DNA from: Paenisporosarcina antarctica
Lineage (GTDB): Bacteria; Bacillota; Bacilli; Bacillales_A; Planococcaceae
Assembly (NCBI RefSeq): GCF_004367585.1
Contig: NZ_CP038015.1
Location: 2,176,001 to 2,240,000, forward strand
Direction: 5' to 3'
Length of the DNA: 64,000 nucleotides
In this document: piece by piece, positions 50,931 through 58,961 of the stretch
Position numbering within the stretch: position 1 is the stretch's first letter
Layout: every line of letters starts with the position of its first letter
Position numbers and translations under genes: made by a program
The notes under the pieces: model-generated
The model's database searches: none
What the model was told of the DNA's origin: nothing
Seen by the model: only the letters and a program-made list of their open reading frames with translations

Positions 50931-50957
50931 AATAGATGAAATATCTGATACTTTTTT

Positions 50958-50998
50958 ACAGCTTCCCCTTTAAATTTTAGGAGAAGCTGTATTTTTTT
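50958..50998 (+). terminator. Terminator after the 47-aa gene
   Basis: A twelve-base stem with one mismatch (ACAGCTTC/GAAGCTGT core) and seven T on the plus strand. It overlaps the 3' end of the convergent MFS gene (stop at 50970). Confidence 0.82.
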
Positions 50999-52247
50999 GT
51001 TCAAAGATATAAAACATGAAATAGTAAACAAACGCACTAACCACTGCTAATATCGCAATGATCATAAATGTCCAAAAGAATCCAAACCATACGGTCATAG
51101 GAATAGATATCGGTGCAATCATGCGTCCCACTGTGTAGCGAAGACTTGCTGCTGCAAAATATTGCCCACGCATATGTTCAGGAGCCAACTTCGAAATAAA
51201 GCTCTGTTGAATACCTACAGTCATTAGTTCACCAAACGTAAAGATTGCCATTGCCAAAATGAAAATCCAAAACGAATCAAACAATGAAAAAACAACCATT
51301 GCAACAGCATATAAAACAGATGAAACAAAAAATATATTTTTTTCTTTAAATGATATGACCAATCTTGTAACGGCAACAGTTAATAAGGCAACAAGTAAAC
51401 CATTCTCTGAAATAAGAAGGCTAAAGGCCAGCTCTCCTGTTAGTTTCACTTCACTTCCAAACCAAGTCCCTAGAGTCTGATTTCCAATAACTTCTTTTAC
51501 GTAAATAGGCAATAATAAATCTAATTGCATAAAGGTTTGTGCGCTTAAAATTCCAGCTATGATGAAAAGTAAAAATAATTTGTCTTTCAATATTACCCCA
51601 TAATCTTTTACTTGCGTTTGAATGGCGTACATAAAACCTTTTGACGTATTGTTTATTAACGAGTCGGAATTAGATGGTTTCGTTTCCTTGGTAAATTTGA
51701 TTAGTATCCAAGCTAATAAAATGCATACTAATCCTGCAGTCACCATTAATCCAAATCTGTAACTAAAGAAGAAAATCCCGCCAAGTATTGGTCCTATAAC
51801 TACTGCAATATTCATGGAAGTATAAAAAACAGCAAAGACTTCACTGCGATGTTCTTCAGAGACCACATCGGCTACCATTGCTTGACTAGCTGGCCAATAT
51901 AATGATCCAAATACGCTAGCTATTGAAAATGCGATAAACCCTAAACTTGGCGAGTCCAAAATTGATGAGTTTGCAAGTGCAAATAAGAAAAATGCACCGC
52001 CCTGTCCAAAAGAAGACAAAACCATCATCGTTCGACGACCATATTGATCGGCACAATAGCCTCCAACTAAATTAGCTGCTACTGAAAAAACCTGCGACAA
52101 AATTAATAATAAACCAGCTGTCGTTTTGCCGAATTCTTCCGCAAAATAAATAGCAAGGAATGGAAAAAACATCCAGAACGTTATGTTCATAAACGCTTCT
52201 CCAATTAGCCTTGCTTTTAAACTCCGATCCCAATCTCTAATTCTCAT
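50970..52247 (-). CDS. MFS transporter (MDR-type, DHA1-like)
   Basis: A 425-aa, 12-helix permease. Motif A is GGYCADQYGRRTMM (near residue 62) and helix 5 carries NIAVVIGPILGGIFF (near 148), as in drug:proton antiporters. It has an unusually long loop between helices 7 and 8 (near 245-275, LPIYVKEVIGNQTLGTWFGSEVKLTGE). That loop is seen in a subgroup of Bacillales transporters such as YttB/YqjV. TAGGGAGAAG lies before the ATG. Single gene; substrate unknown. Confidence 0.86.
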   Translation of the reverse strand: MRIRDWDRSLKARLIGEAFMNITFWMFFPFLAIYFAEEFGKTTAGLLLILSQVFSVAANLVGGYCADQYGRRTMMVLSSFGQGGAFFLFALANSSILDSPSLGFIAFSIASVFGSLYWPASQAMVADVVSEEHRSEVFAVFYTSMNIAVVIGPILGGIFFFSYRFGLMVTAGLVCILLAWILIKFTKETKPSNSDSLINNTSKGFMYAIQTQVKDYGVILKDKLFLLFIIAGILSAQTFMQLDLLLPIYVKEVIGNQTLGTWFGSEVKLTGELAFSLLISENGLLVALLTVAVTRLVISFKEKNIFFVSSVLYAVAMVVFSLFDSFWIFILAMAIFTFGELMTVGIQQSFISKLAPEHMRGQYFAAASLRYTVGRMIAPISIPMTVWFGFFWTFMIIAILAVVSAFVYYFMFYIFEQKNTASPKI

Positions 52248-52339
52248 GATGTCTTCTCCCTAAACTTTCATCTATCTATTACTTTTATTATAGTGTAGCA
52301 CTGTGACTAGTTTCTTTGACATACATAATTAGTCTGAGG

Positions 52340-53185
52340 TTATTCTATACTTCTCCACAAATAAAGCGATGCGTAACTTAAATAAGGTGACCAATCGGGA
52401 AAGTGAGCTGCAATCTCTTCAGCTTTTGGTTTATCGGGAGTTGCCCAAAGTTTTTTCAATGCATTTTGAAGTCCTATATCTGCAAGTGGGAATAAATTTG
52501 GTCTTCCTAAACCAAATAGTAAAAAGCTACCTGCTGTCCACGGTCCGATTCCACGGTATTTGACCAGTGTTTGCGTAATTGTTTCATCGTCTCGTTGAGC
52601 AAGGGCTTCGAGATTGAGTTCGCCACTAGCTATGGCTTGTGACACTCCGATCACGTATTCTGCTTTTCTTGTACTAAATTGTAGTTCTCGTAAATGTTCA
52701 ACTTGAAGTTGTCCTATCACTTCAGGTTGTGGGTAGAACCAAACACCTTCTATTTGCTCACCAAATGTATGAACGAAACGAGTCGTAAGTGTATGGGCAA
52801 ATGATAAATTTAATTGTTGATGTATGATGCTTTTCATTAACGTCGCATATAACGAAAACTCTCTAATAATGGGTGTTCCTCTATGCTCTTCAAATAAAGA
52901 AGCTAAATTGGTGTGGGCGAAATGAGCATGAATGGGCTCGAGTGACCGATTAAAATGAAAAATTTCTTTAATGGTTTGTAATTGTTGTTCGTTAGTTGTT
53001 CCTTCTATTAGAAATGTTGGAGATTCTGTTGTTCCTGTGGCCTGAACTTTATGGACCTTGCGCTCTCCAGTCGTCACAAGAACATATCGTTCTCCTTTAT
53101 TTAAAGATATCAAAGGGTCCATTGAAAGGCGGTCGAGTACACGACCAAAATCATACGTGAAGTTTAATTTGATATATTCTGTCAT
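52340..53185 (-). CDS. DNA-3-methyladenine glycosylase II, AlkA/YfjP-like
   Basis: A 281-aa base-excision repair glycosylase. The helix-hairpin-helix is LVKYRGIGPWTAGSFLLFGLG (near residue 205) and the catalytic Asp follows in FPLADIGL (near 236). The N-terminal part (YIKLNFTYDFGRVLDRL) is the AlkA_N-like domain. It would excise alkylated purines. I use the ATG at 53185, eight bases after AAAGGA; the ATG at 53191 is too close. The length matches B. subtilis YfjP (287 aa) better than AlkA (303 aa). It is a single gene. Confidence 0.9.
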   Translation of the reverse strand: MTEYIKLNFTYDFGRVLDRLSMDPLISLNKGERYVLVTTGERKVHKVQATGTTESPTFLIEGTTNEQQLQTIKEIFHFNRSLEPIHAHFAHTNLASLFEEHRGTPIIREFSLYATLMKSIIHQQLNLSFAHTLTTRFVHTFGEQIEGVWFYPQPEVIGQLQVEHLRELQFSTRKAEYVIGVSQAIASGELNLEALAQRDDETITQTLVKYRGIGPWTAGSFLLFGLGRPNLFPLADIGLQNALKKLWATPDKPKAEEIAAHFPDWSPYLSYASLYLWRSIE

Positions 53186-53504
53186 GGTCATATCCTTTCT
53201 CTTCGGTATATTTGACTCATACTTATATGATAAGATGAATTGATGTTAAATAGCATGGTGGCAGTTTAGTTTTTTTAGTTATTTCTTATCATGTGGTAAG
53301 TAATTAGAAGTCCTGACTCTATTAACAAGTCATGGTTGATGATATTATATTTAAATTAAAGTATAACTGAAAGATTGAAACTGTAAGTATAAATTTAATA
53401 GATATATCTAGCGGGAAATATTACACTCTTGAAAACCGACTCTCTTGGTTTCGAAGCGAGTTCCAGGATTCAAAATATTTGGGGATAAAGAAGGAGAACT
53501 TTTC
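53186..53504. other. Gap between divergent genes
   Basis: These 319 AT-rich bases hold the two start regions. I see no further gene. A GAAAACCGACTC...GGTTTCGAAG stretch near 53429-53456 is reminiscent of a tRNA arm but does not fold into one. Confidence 0.5.
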
Positions 53505-54029
53505 ATGCAAGTACTAGTTTTACGTTTTGATTACAAATTATCTACACAATTAGAACATACTATTAAAGACTTATTAATCGCTTCAAGTCGAATTAAAGAA
53601 ACACCTCTACCACCTCATATTAGCTTATTTAATTTTGAACATATTAACCCGCTTGTTTTAAATGAACGAGTTAAATTATGGATTGAAAAACAAAAACAAC
53701 TTGATATATCTTTATCATCCCTGGGATTCTTCAAACAACAAGGTACATTTTTTGCAGCACCAGTGGTCACTAAAGAATTAGAGTTATTTCATCGCGAACT
53801 ATTTTCTCTAATTTCGAATTTACATACAAATGTAATTTCTCCATACTTACCAGGTAAATGGGTTCCTCATGCAACGTTAATTAACAATGTGCCACTAACC
53901 GTTTGGGGTCCATTATTTCAACGTGCAGGCTTGTCTTTTGAAACACTAGTCGGAAAAGCCGTGGCTATTGAATGTTGGACGGTTGCAAATGGTAGTGCAC
54001 AAACAGAATGGACTCACTTTTTACAGTAA
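53505..54029 (+). CDS. 2H phosphoesterase (LigT/2'-5' RNA ligase-like)
   Basis: A 174-aa protein with the two H-x-T/S motifs that define the 2H superfamily: PHISLF (near residue 39) and PHATLI (near 125), about 85 residues apart. Members hydrolyse 2',3'-cyclic phosphates or ligate RNA ends; YjcG-like proteins in Firmicutes are of this size. I start it at the ATG at 53505, directly after AAGGAGAAC; an upstream in-frame TTG has no ribosome binding site. It is monocistronic and followed by the tRNA gene. Confidence 0.88.
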   Translation: MQVLVLRFDYKLSTQLEHTIKDLLIASSRIKETPLPPHISLFNFEHINPLVLNERVKLWIEKQKQLDISLSSLGFFKQQGTFFAAPVVTKELELFHRELFSLISNLHTNVISPYLPGKWVPHATLINNVPLTVWGPLFQRAGLSFETLVGKAVAIECWTVANGSAQTEWTHFLQ

Positions 54030-54105
54030 GTAATTTGAAATATTCTTTTCTAGATCATTGACTATTATTCTGTGAACGTTATAATAGAATTTGTCCTAGA
54101 AAAAC

Positions 54106-54178
54106 GATCTTGTAGCTCAGCTGGGAGAGCGCCACCTTGACAGGGTGGAGGTCGCTGGTTCGAGCCCAGTCGGGATCA
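54106..54178 (+). tRNA. tRNA-Val (anticodon GAC)
   Basis: A 73-base cloverleaf. The acceptor stem is GATCTTG paired with CGGGATC, with discriminator A. The D arm is GCTC...GAGC and the anticodon stem CCACC/GGTGG with loop TTGACAG, giving anticodon GAC. The T arm is GCTGG-TTCGAGC-CCAGT. CCA is not encoded. A terminator follows at 54232-54261. Confidence 0.95.
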
Positions 54179-54231
54179 TTGGGTGCCAAACCCACAGGAA
54201 ACCTTTAGGAACAAGGGTTTCTCCAAAAAAA

Positions 54232-54261
54232 GCATCATCTCTTCGGAGGTGGTGTTTTTTT
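54232..54261 (+). terminator. Terminator downstream of tRNA-Val
   Basis: A ten-base stem with G-T pairs (54232-54241 with 54246-54255), TTCG tetraloop and a T run. Confidence 0.85.
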
Positions 54262-54411
54262 CTATTTATTTATGAATTGGTGTTAAACCGAATGATATAT
54301 GGTGTTATTCGAATATAAAAAAGTCCCACTCCATGAGCAGGACGGACTAGTCTAAAGTACTCCAAAACCATTCCAACGTTCTAAAATGATACCTATCTTC
54401 TACATTTTTTA

Positions 54412-55389
54412 TTAGAAAATGTTATTATGTTCATCCACAGTTATAACGACATTTCCTGTCTTATGTCCTTTTTCGACATATCTATGAGCTTCAACTATTT
54501 CTTCAAACGCATAGGATCGGTCAATAACCACTTTTAACTTCTCCGCCTCAACAAGTTCTTTGAGGAAGTTTAGAGCTTCGGAACTTTCAGGTGAATTTTG
54601 ACTCAAGATTATTTTTTTGCTAGTTGTCAATTTAGTCCAAAGCATTGGAACACTTGGTAATGGTACAGTGATGTTTAGATAGGTTCCGTACTTTTTTAAC
54701 GATTTCATACAAGCTGAAAACGAGCTCTTGTCTACCGCTTCAAAGATCACATCATACATCTCGCCTTTTGAAGAAAAATCTTCTACAGTGTAATCAATTA
54801 CCTGATCTGCTCCCAGAGATTTTACCAATTCTAAATTCTTAGTACTGCATACCCCCGTAACATTTGCTCCAAAAATCTTGGCAATCTGAACTGCAAAAGT
54901 TCCAACACTTCCTGAAGCTCCACAAGAACCTTTTGGCCACTTTGAATATTAGCTTTTCTAAGAAAATACAATGCTGTTCGTGCTCCGATGGGAATAGCAG
55001 CTGCTTCCTCAAAAGTGATGTTGGTGGGTTTAAGACTGACTGGTCCGTCTTCTGGCAGACACTTATATTCGGCATAAGCACCAAAACCCACTAGTGAAGC
55101 AGCAAAAATCTGATCACCTTTCTGAAACAGCTTTACATCTTTACCTACTGACTCTACTCGTCCAGCTAACTCCATCCCCAATATCTCTTTTTTGGGTTGT
55201 CTGAAACCAAGTGCTATTCGGGCTGGCAACCAAAAAGCGGGAGGCACTTCGTGACCGAATATCTGCTACCGTTACGGTTGTCGCTTTTATTTTTACCAGT
55301 ATTTCATTATTTTTAGGTACAGGTTTTTCTACCTCTTTCAGTTGAAGAACGTCTGGGGGACCATACTTTGTGTATACAATTGCTTTCAT
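54412..55389 (-). pseudogene. Zinc-independent MDR-family quinone/NAD(P)H oxidoreductase, two frameshifts
   Basis: Three frames together encode a complete medium-chain dehydrogenase of about 320 residues. Frame one (55389 to about 55250) reads [26 protein letters not shown]...[11 protein letters not shown]. Frame two (about 55247-54930) reads [39 protein letters not shown]. Frame three (about 54930-54412) reads [44 protein letters not shown] to the end. The second break falls in the coenzyme loop, where a Tyr-Gly codon region seems four bases short (VLV-GASGSVG). The first break looks like a small deletion. Either a recent pseudogene or two sequencing errors. Confidence 0.85.
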
Positions 55390-55525
55390 TAATTCTCCTC
55401 CAATTCGTTGTAATCATTAATATTTACAAATACGAATAAATAGAACAGATTTCATTCTTCAATAATTGTTCTTAAACTATCCTGCTTTTATATTTCATAT
55501 TTCACTTTCATTACGTTATGTATAG

Positions 55526-55554
55526 AAAAAGCACACTACATGTGAGTGCGCTTT
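55526..55554 (-). terminator. Terminator after the 81-aa gene
   Basis: A ten-base stem with one A-C mismatch (55528-55537 with 55545-55554) and T residues on the minus strand. Confidence 0.65.
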
Positions 55555-55559
55555 ACTAC

Positions 55560-55805
55560 TTACAATAGAGTTACATCAGAATAACGGAGTATAAAGCCCG
55601 TATTAAATTTACTTTCATCAAAATGAATTAACTTATGCTTTTTTAAATTTTTATAGCCGTAATACCGATCTTCAGTGTCCTTAAACCCGTCTCCCTTATA
55701 TGGGAGTTCTGTTATTTCAGGTTTGGTTGCTTTAAATGCTTTAATATTAGCAAACAACTTAAATTCATTTTCAGACAAAAAACTGAAGGTTTCTCTATCT
55801 ACCAT
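55560..55805 (-). CDS. Orphan small protein, 81 aa (unknown function)
   Basis: The ATG at 55805 has AAAGGAGGAGAG upstream and the gene has its own terminator, so it is probably expressed. The product is soluble and rich in Lys, Phe and Tyr (FLSENEFKLFANIKAFKATKPEI, YKGDGFKDTEDRYYGYKNLKKHK, and ending FILRYSDVTLL). No cysteine, signal or helix-turn-helix is evident. I do not recognise a family. It lies between a broken oxidoreductase and the desaturase gene, in the accessory stretch beyond the tRNA. Confidence 0.6.
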   Translation of the reverse strand: MVDRETFSFLSENEFKLFANIKAFKATKPEITELPYKGDGFKDTEDRYYGYKNLKKHKLIHFDESKFNTGFILRYSDVTLL

Positions 55806-56305
55806 TTTCTCTCCTCCTTTCTTTCATCCATTAATTCTACAAAAGACGATGGATTCCTTTAAAATGAAAAATTATTATTTAAGAAAAGCACATCTCGATT
55901 TGTAGTGCTTTCGTAAATATATTTATTTCGTTACAGCATTCGTGGATGACTCTACTGTGTATTTACGTTATTCATTTTCTTCCTGTAACTATATTATTTG
56001 TGCATTTAGTACCTCTTTTTCGACCTTGAGCTTCCCATTTTTGCTATGCTGGATTACTTTCTGAATGTCTACGTTCATGTATAATCCCTACTTGTCCATT
56101 GCTCAAAAAAAAGACGACTAATTACTATACGCAGAAAAAATTGAATATTCCGTTTCTTGGTGGTATATTATAAACTACTAAACTTACAACGTCACTTTAT
56201 AATGCCGACAAAGGTGAATTACATTTTGAAGAAACTTTTGTGTCCATGAATAAATTTCACACAAAAGGACCCAAAACTTTGAAAGGCATAGAAGGAGGTA
56301 TTTTC
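55806..56305. other. Gap upstream of the desaturase gene
   Basis: These 500 AT-rich bases hold no gene I can support. On the minus strand near 55965-56100 a few phrases look faintly protein-like but are interrupted by stops and lack a ribosome binding site, so they may be relics. Confidence 0.45.
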
Positions 56306-57199
56306 ATGCTTACAAATCATCTGGATTTTAGATTAGAGCCCCAAATTCAAAAACTATATGCGGAGCATAAAAAACGATCAGAGAAAATAGATTGGGGGTA
56401 TCATGAATTTTTGCCATGGGACAAGGCTCAAGATTTTCGCAGAGTACCGTGGGACTCAAGTCAAGTTACCTTACCTTCAAACATTATCACCGCTGTGGAA
56501 ACCGCCCTATTGACAGAAGTTAATCTTCCCTGGTTCACTTCACATCTAGATCAAACCTTTAAAGGCCCGTTAACCGTTGTCCGAGATTTTGTTCATACAT
56601 GGACTGCCGAAGAAGATCAACATTCCAACTTACTTGAAACCTATCTACTAATCACGCGTAGTGTGGATCCAAAACGTCTTCACCAACTACATAAACAAAC
56701 CGTTGAAAGCGGGTATAGCCCAGACTATACGACACCTTTTGAAACAATGGTTTATACAACCATGCAGGAACTTGCGACGATGGCCTTTTATACAAATGTC
56801 GCAAAAGTAGCCAGAAAGCATGACAGCGAGCTATCTACTCTTCTTTTGCGCTTATCAAAAGACGAAACGTTGCATTACGCTTTTTATCGCGATGTCATTA
56901 AATTTCATCTTCAATTAGAACCGAACTATTGTTATTACCTTGGTCATGTCATCCGTAATTTTCAAATGCCAGGTGCTGTCATGCCTGATTTTGATGACCG
57001 AATGGCGATTATTGCAAAAGAAGCAAATTATGGTCCATTAGAATACTTTGATCAAGTTCTTGAAGTCATCATCGACTATTGGGATATCGAAAATTTAAGA
57101 CCCATCGCACCTGAAGCTGAAGCGGCTAGGGTCGATATATTAAAGTACCGAGATCGCATGAAAAAAGTCAGAGACCGATTTTACAAAAAGAATAAATAA
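56306..57199 (+). CDS. Acyl-ACP desaturase-like di-iron protein
   Basis: A 297-aa protein of the plant-type stearoyl-ACP desaturase family (ferritin-like four-helix bundle). Iron ligands are visible as E-x-x-H pairs: TAEEDQHSNLLETYLL (near residue 98) and KDETLHYAFYRDV (near 190). Earlier and middle glutamates lie in AVETALLTEVNLPW and METMVYTTMQELA-like helices. Such enzymes insert double bonds into acyl-ACP using O2 and ferredoxin. In bacteria they occur in actinobacteria and some Bacillales, alongside the membrane desaturase Des. GGAGGTATTTTC lies before the ATG at 56306; the longer frame from 56240 lacks a site. Single gene with a strong terminator; cold adaptation is a guess. Confidence 0.85.
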   Translation: MLTNHLDFRLEPQIQKLYAEHKKRSEKIDWGYHEFLPWDKAQDFRRVPWDSSQVTLPSNIITAVETALLTEVNLPWFTSHLDQTFKGPLTVVRDFVHTWTAEEDQHSNLLETYLLITRSVDPKRLHQLHKQTVESGYSPDYTTPFETMVYTTMQELATMAFYTNVAKVARKHDSELSTLLLRLSKDETLHYAFYRDVIKFHLQLEPNYCYYLGHVIRNFQMPGAVMPDFDDRMAIIAKEANYGPLEYFDQVLEVIIDYWDIENLRPIAPEAEAARVDILKYRDRMKKVRDRFYKKNK

Positions 57200-57229
57200 A
57201 ATTAAGTAAATAACATACAAGTTACCCAG

Positions 57230-57271
57230 GTCCTCCACCGTTCTAACATTAGAATGGTGGAGGACTTTTTC
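57230..57271 (+). terminator. Terminator after the desaturase gene
   Basis: A sixteen-base stem with one G-T pair (GTCCTCCACC/GGTGGAGGAC core) followed by TTTTT. Confidence 0.92.
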
Positions 57272-57386
57272 AATTTTTAACTAAGAAAATAATTATTATG
57301 GGATACTATTTGTTTTCGTTAAAAATAGAAAATAGGGGCAATAATAAGTTGTAAGATTCTTCTTAGAAAATGGGAGACGGATTATT

Positions 57387-58367
57387 ATGACATTACAGTT
57401 ACTAGAGATATATGCTCCAACGCACTTTTTGGATATGGAAGAAATTAAGGGCGAATTCCCTGTTGTCTCCTTTTGGATTTCCGATGAATTAAATGAAAAG
57501 AAGCTAACACGGATACTTGTAGAAACAAATGATGTCGAACTAATCCTTAATTATTTGGAGAAATTGCCCGGCGGAGAGGATACATATCAAGTAATGTTGC
57601 TACCTGTACAAACGTATCTTCCTAGGGAAAAAGAGAAACAAAATGATAAAGAAAAAGACTTACAACGAGCGAGCCGCCACGAATTATATGAGGCTGTTGC
57701 GGAATCTAGCCATATGAGTATCAGCTATATGTGGTTTATTCTTTTCTCCTCAGTTATTGCAGCTGTCGGCATTATAAAAAACAGTCCTGCCACTGTTATT
57801 GGAGCTATGGTAATCGCCCCTATTATTGGTCCTGTAACCGCTGTTTCTTTTGCGTCAGTTCTCGGCGACTTTAAGTTAATTCGTCAATCTGTACTGACGG
57901 CATTATTTGGAATAGGTATACCCATATTGATTTCTACTGTATTTGGTTTTTTCTTCCTACCACCTATATACAGTAATGAGTTTCTATCAAGGACAGACAT
58001 TCAAATTATTGATGTTGTTGTTGCCCTCGCCTCAGGTGCTGCAGGAGCGCTTTCTTTTATTAAAAGAAATGAAGGCTCACTTGTGGGAGTTATGGTTTCA
58101 GTAGCATTACTACCACCTGCTGTCGTATTCGGTATGACTCTCGGCACGGGTAACTGGGTAGAGGCTGTTGTACCGTTTATTCTATTAATGGTCAACATTA
58201 ATTCGATACTTCTCTCAGCTGTGATTGTATTTTGGTTAAGTGGCATTAAACCAAACAATTGGAAGGATTTACAGAATGCAAATATCTCGAGAAAACTTTC
58301 TCTCCTATTTATTTCAATCATCTCAATTGTACTTATAACTGCAGTTATTTTTATAAACTTCGTCTAA
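57387..58367 (+). CDS. DUF389 family membrane protein
   Basis: A 326-aa protein of the TIGR00341/DUF389 family, whose function is not established. Residues 1-80 form a small cytoplasmic alpha-beta domain (LQLLEIYAPTHFLDMEEI). A charged linker follows, then about six helices. They begin ISYMWFILFSSVIAAVGIIKNSPATVIGAMVIAPIIGPV, the family signature with its N-S-x-x-x-I-G-A-M-x-x-A-P core, and include GSLVGVMVSVALLPPAVVFG. GGGAGACGG lies before the ATG. It converges on the hydrogenase operon and is separated from it by a hairpin without a T run (58398-58424). Confidence 0.9.
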   Translation: MTLQLLEIYAPTHFLDMEEIKGEFPVVSFWISDELNEKKLTRILVETNDVELILNYLEKLPGGEDTYQVMLLPVQTYLPREKEKQNDKEKDLQRASRHELYEAVAESSHMSISYMWFILFSSVIAAVGIIKNSPATVIGAMVIAPIIGPVTAVSFASVLGDFKLIRQSVLTALFGIGIPILISTVFGFFFLPPIYSNEFLSRTDIQIIDVVVALASGAAGALSFIKRNEGSLVGVMVSVALLPPAVVFGMTLGTGNWVEAVVPFILLMVNINSILLSAVIVFWLSGIKPNNWKDLQNANISRKLSLLFISIISIVLITAVIFINFV

Positions 58368-58397
58368 TACTTACTCAATACTTACAAATTGGTAATC

Positions 58398-58424
58398 GAC
58401 CACTAAGCTGTAGTTTAGTGGTCG
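58398..58424. other. Hairpin between the DUF389 gene and the hydrogenase operon
   Basis: CGACCACTAA pairs with TTTAGTGGTCG in the convergent gap. There is no T run, so at most it is a weak terminator or mRNA-end hairpin. Confidence 0.5.
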
Positions 58425-58490
58425 GGTATCTCAAAAAAGACTAACCCAATTCTTTTATTTCAGGTTTGTTGAAAGTTGATCAACAAAGCA

Positions 58491-58961
58491 TCAGTCTATG
58501 TACATATTTTCTTTCATAATTAATTGGACAATTGTCTTTTTCACTTCAAATAATATTTGATCCCATTTTTCATTTAAAGTCTGGCTTATGCCAATATGGA
58601 ATGATATTTCATAAGGTTCCACTCCAATAAGAAACCCTTTAATTGTCTCTCTTTGTTGATACAATACTTGAAATAAATGAAGATTATGTGGTGAGATATC
58701 TAGTGTTTGATGTTCATGTAAATTAGCTAGAGAATAAATTGAAATTTCTCCAGTTTCTTTACCTGAACAAACAGCATCGAGAATAATAGTAAATGTGGCC
58801 TCTTCGATTTTTCCAATACAATAATCAATATCTGATTCCCCAATTAAATAATGAATGTTTGATGTTTGATCAAGTTTCTCCAGTTCCTCCACAAGAGAAA
58901 TTCCAATACCATCATCCATCATTAATTGATTGCCAATGCCCAATACGATAATTCTTTCCAT
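58491..58961 (-). CDS. [NiFe] hydrogenase maturation endopeptidase (HyaD/HybD/HupD type)
   Basis: A 156-aa protease that trims the C-terminal extension of the large subunit after nickel insertion. The family motif GIGNQLMMDDGIG is at residues 8-20 (nickel ligand Glu/Asp in the DDG region). Further marks are ILDAVCSG (near 62), the His in ISPHNLHLF (near 93) and LIGVEPYEI. The ATG at 58961 overlaps the large-subunit stop as TAATG, with AAAGGTG upstream. That tight coupling supports the pairing with the adjacent large subunit. A frame open to 59027 is an artefact of the overlap. Confidence 0.94.
   Translation of the reverse strand: MERIIVLGIGNQLMMDDGIGISLVEELEKLDQTSNIHYLIGESDIDYCIGKIEEATFTIILDAVCSGKETGEISIYSLANLHEHQTLDISPHNLHLFQVLYQQRETIKGFLIGVEPYEISFHIGISQTLNEKWDQILFEVKKTIVQLIMKENMYID

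Noticed and set aside
53429-53470. Possible tRNA-Ser fragment (CTTGAAAACC...GGTTTCGAAG)
   Set aside because: No acceptor or T arm can be folded on either strand.
55965-56100. Minus-strand frame MNVDIQKVIQHSKNGKLK
   Set aside because: Only 29 codons with a poor ribosome binding site; probably chance or relic.
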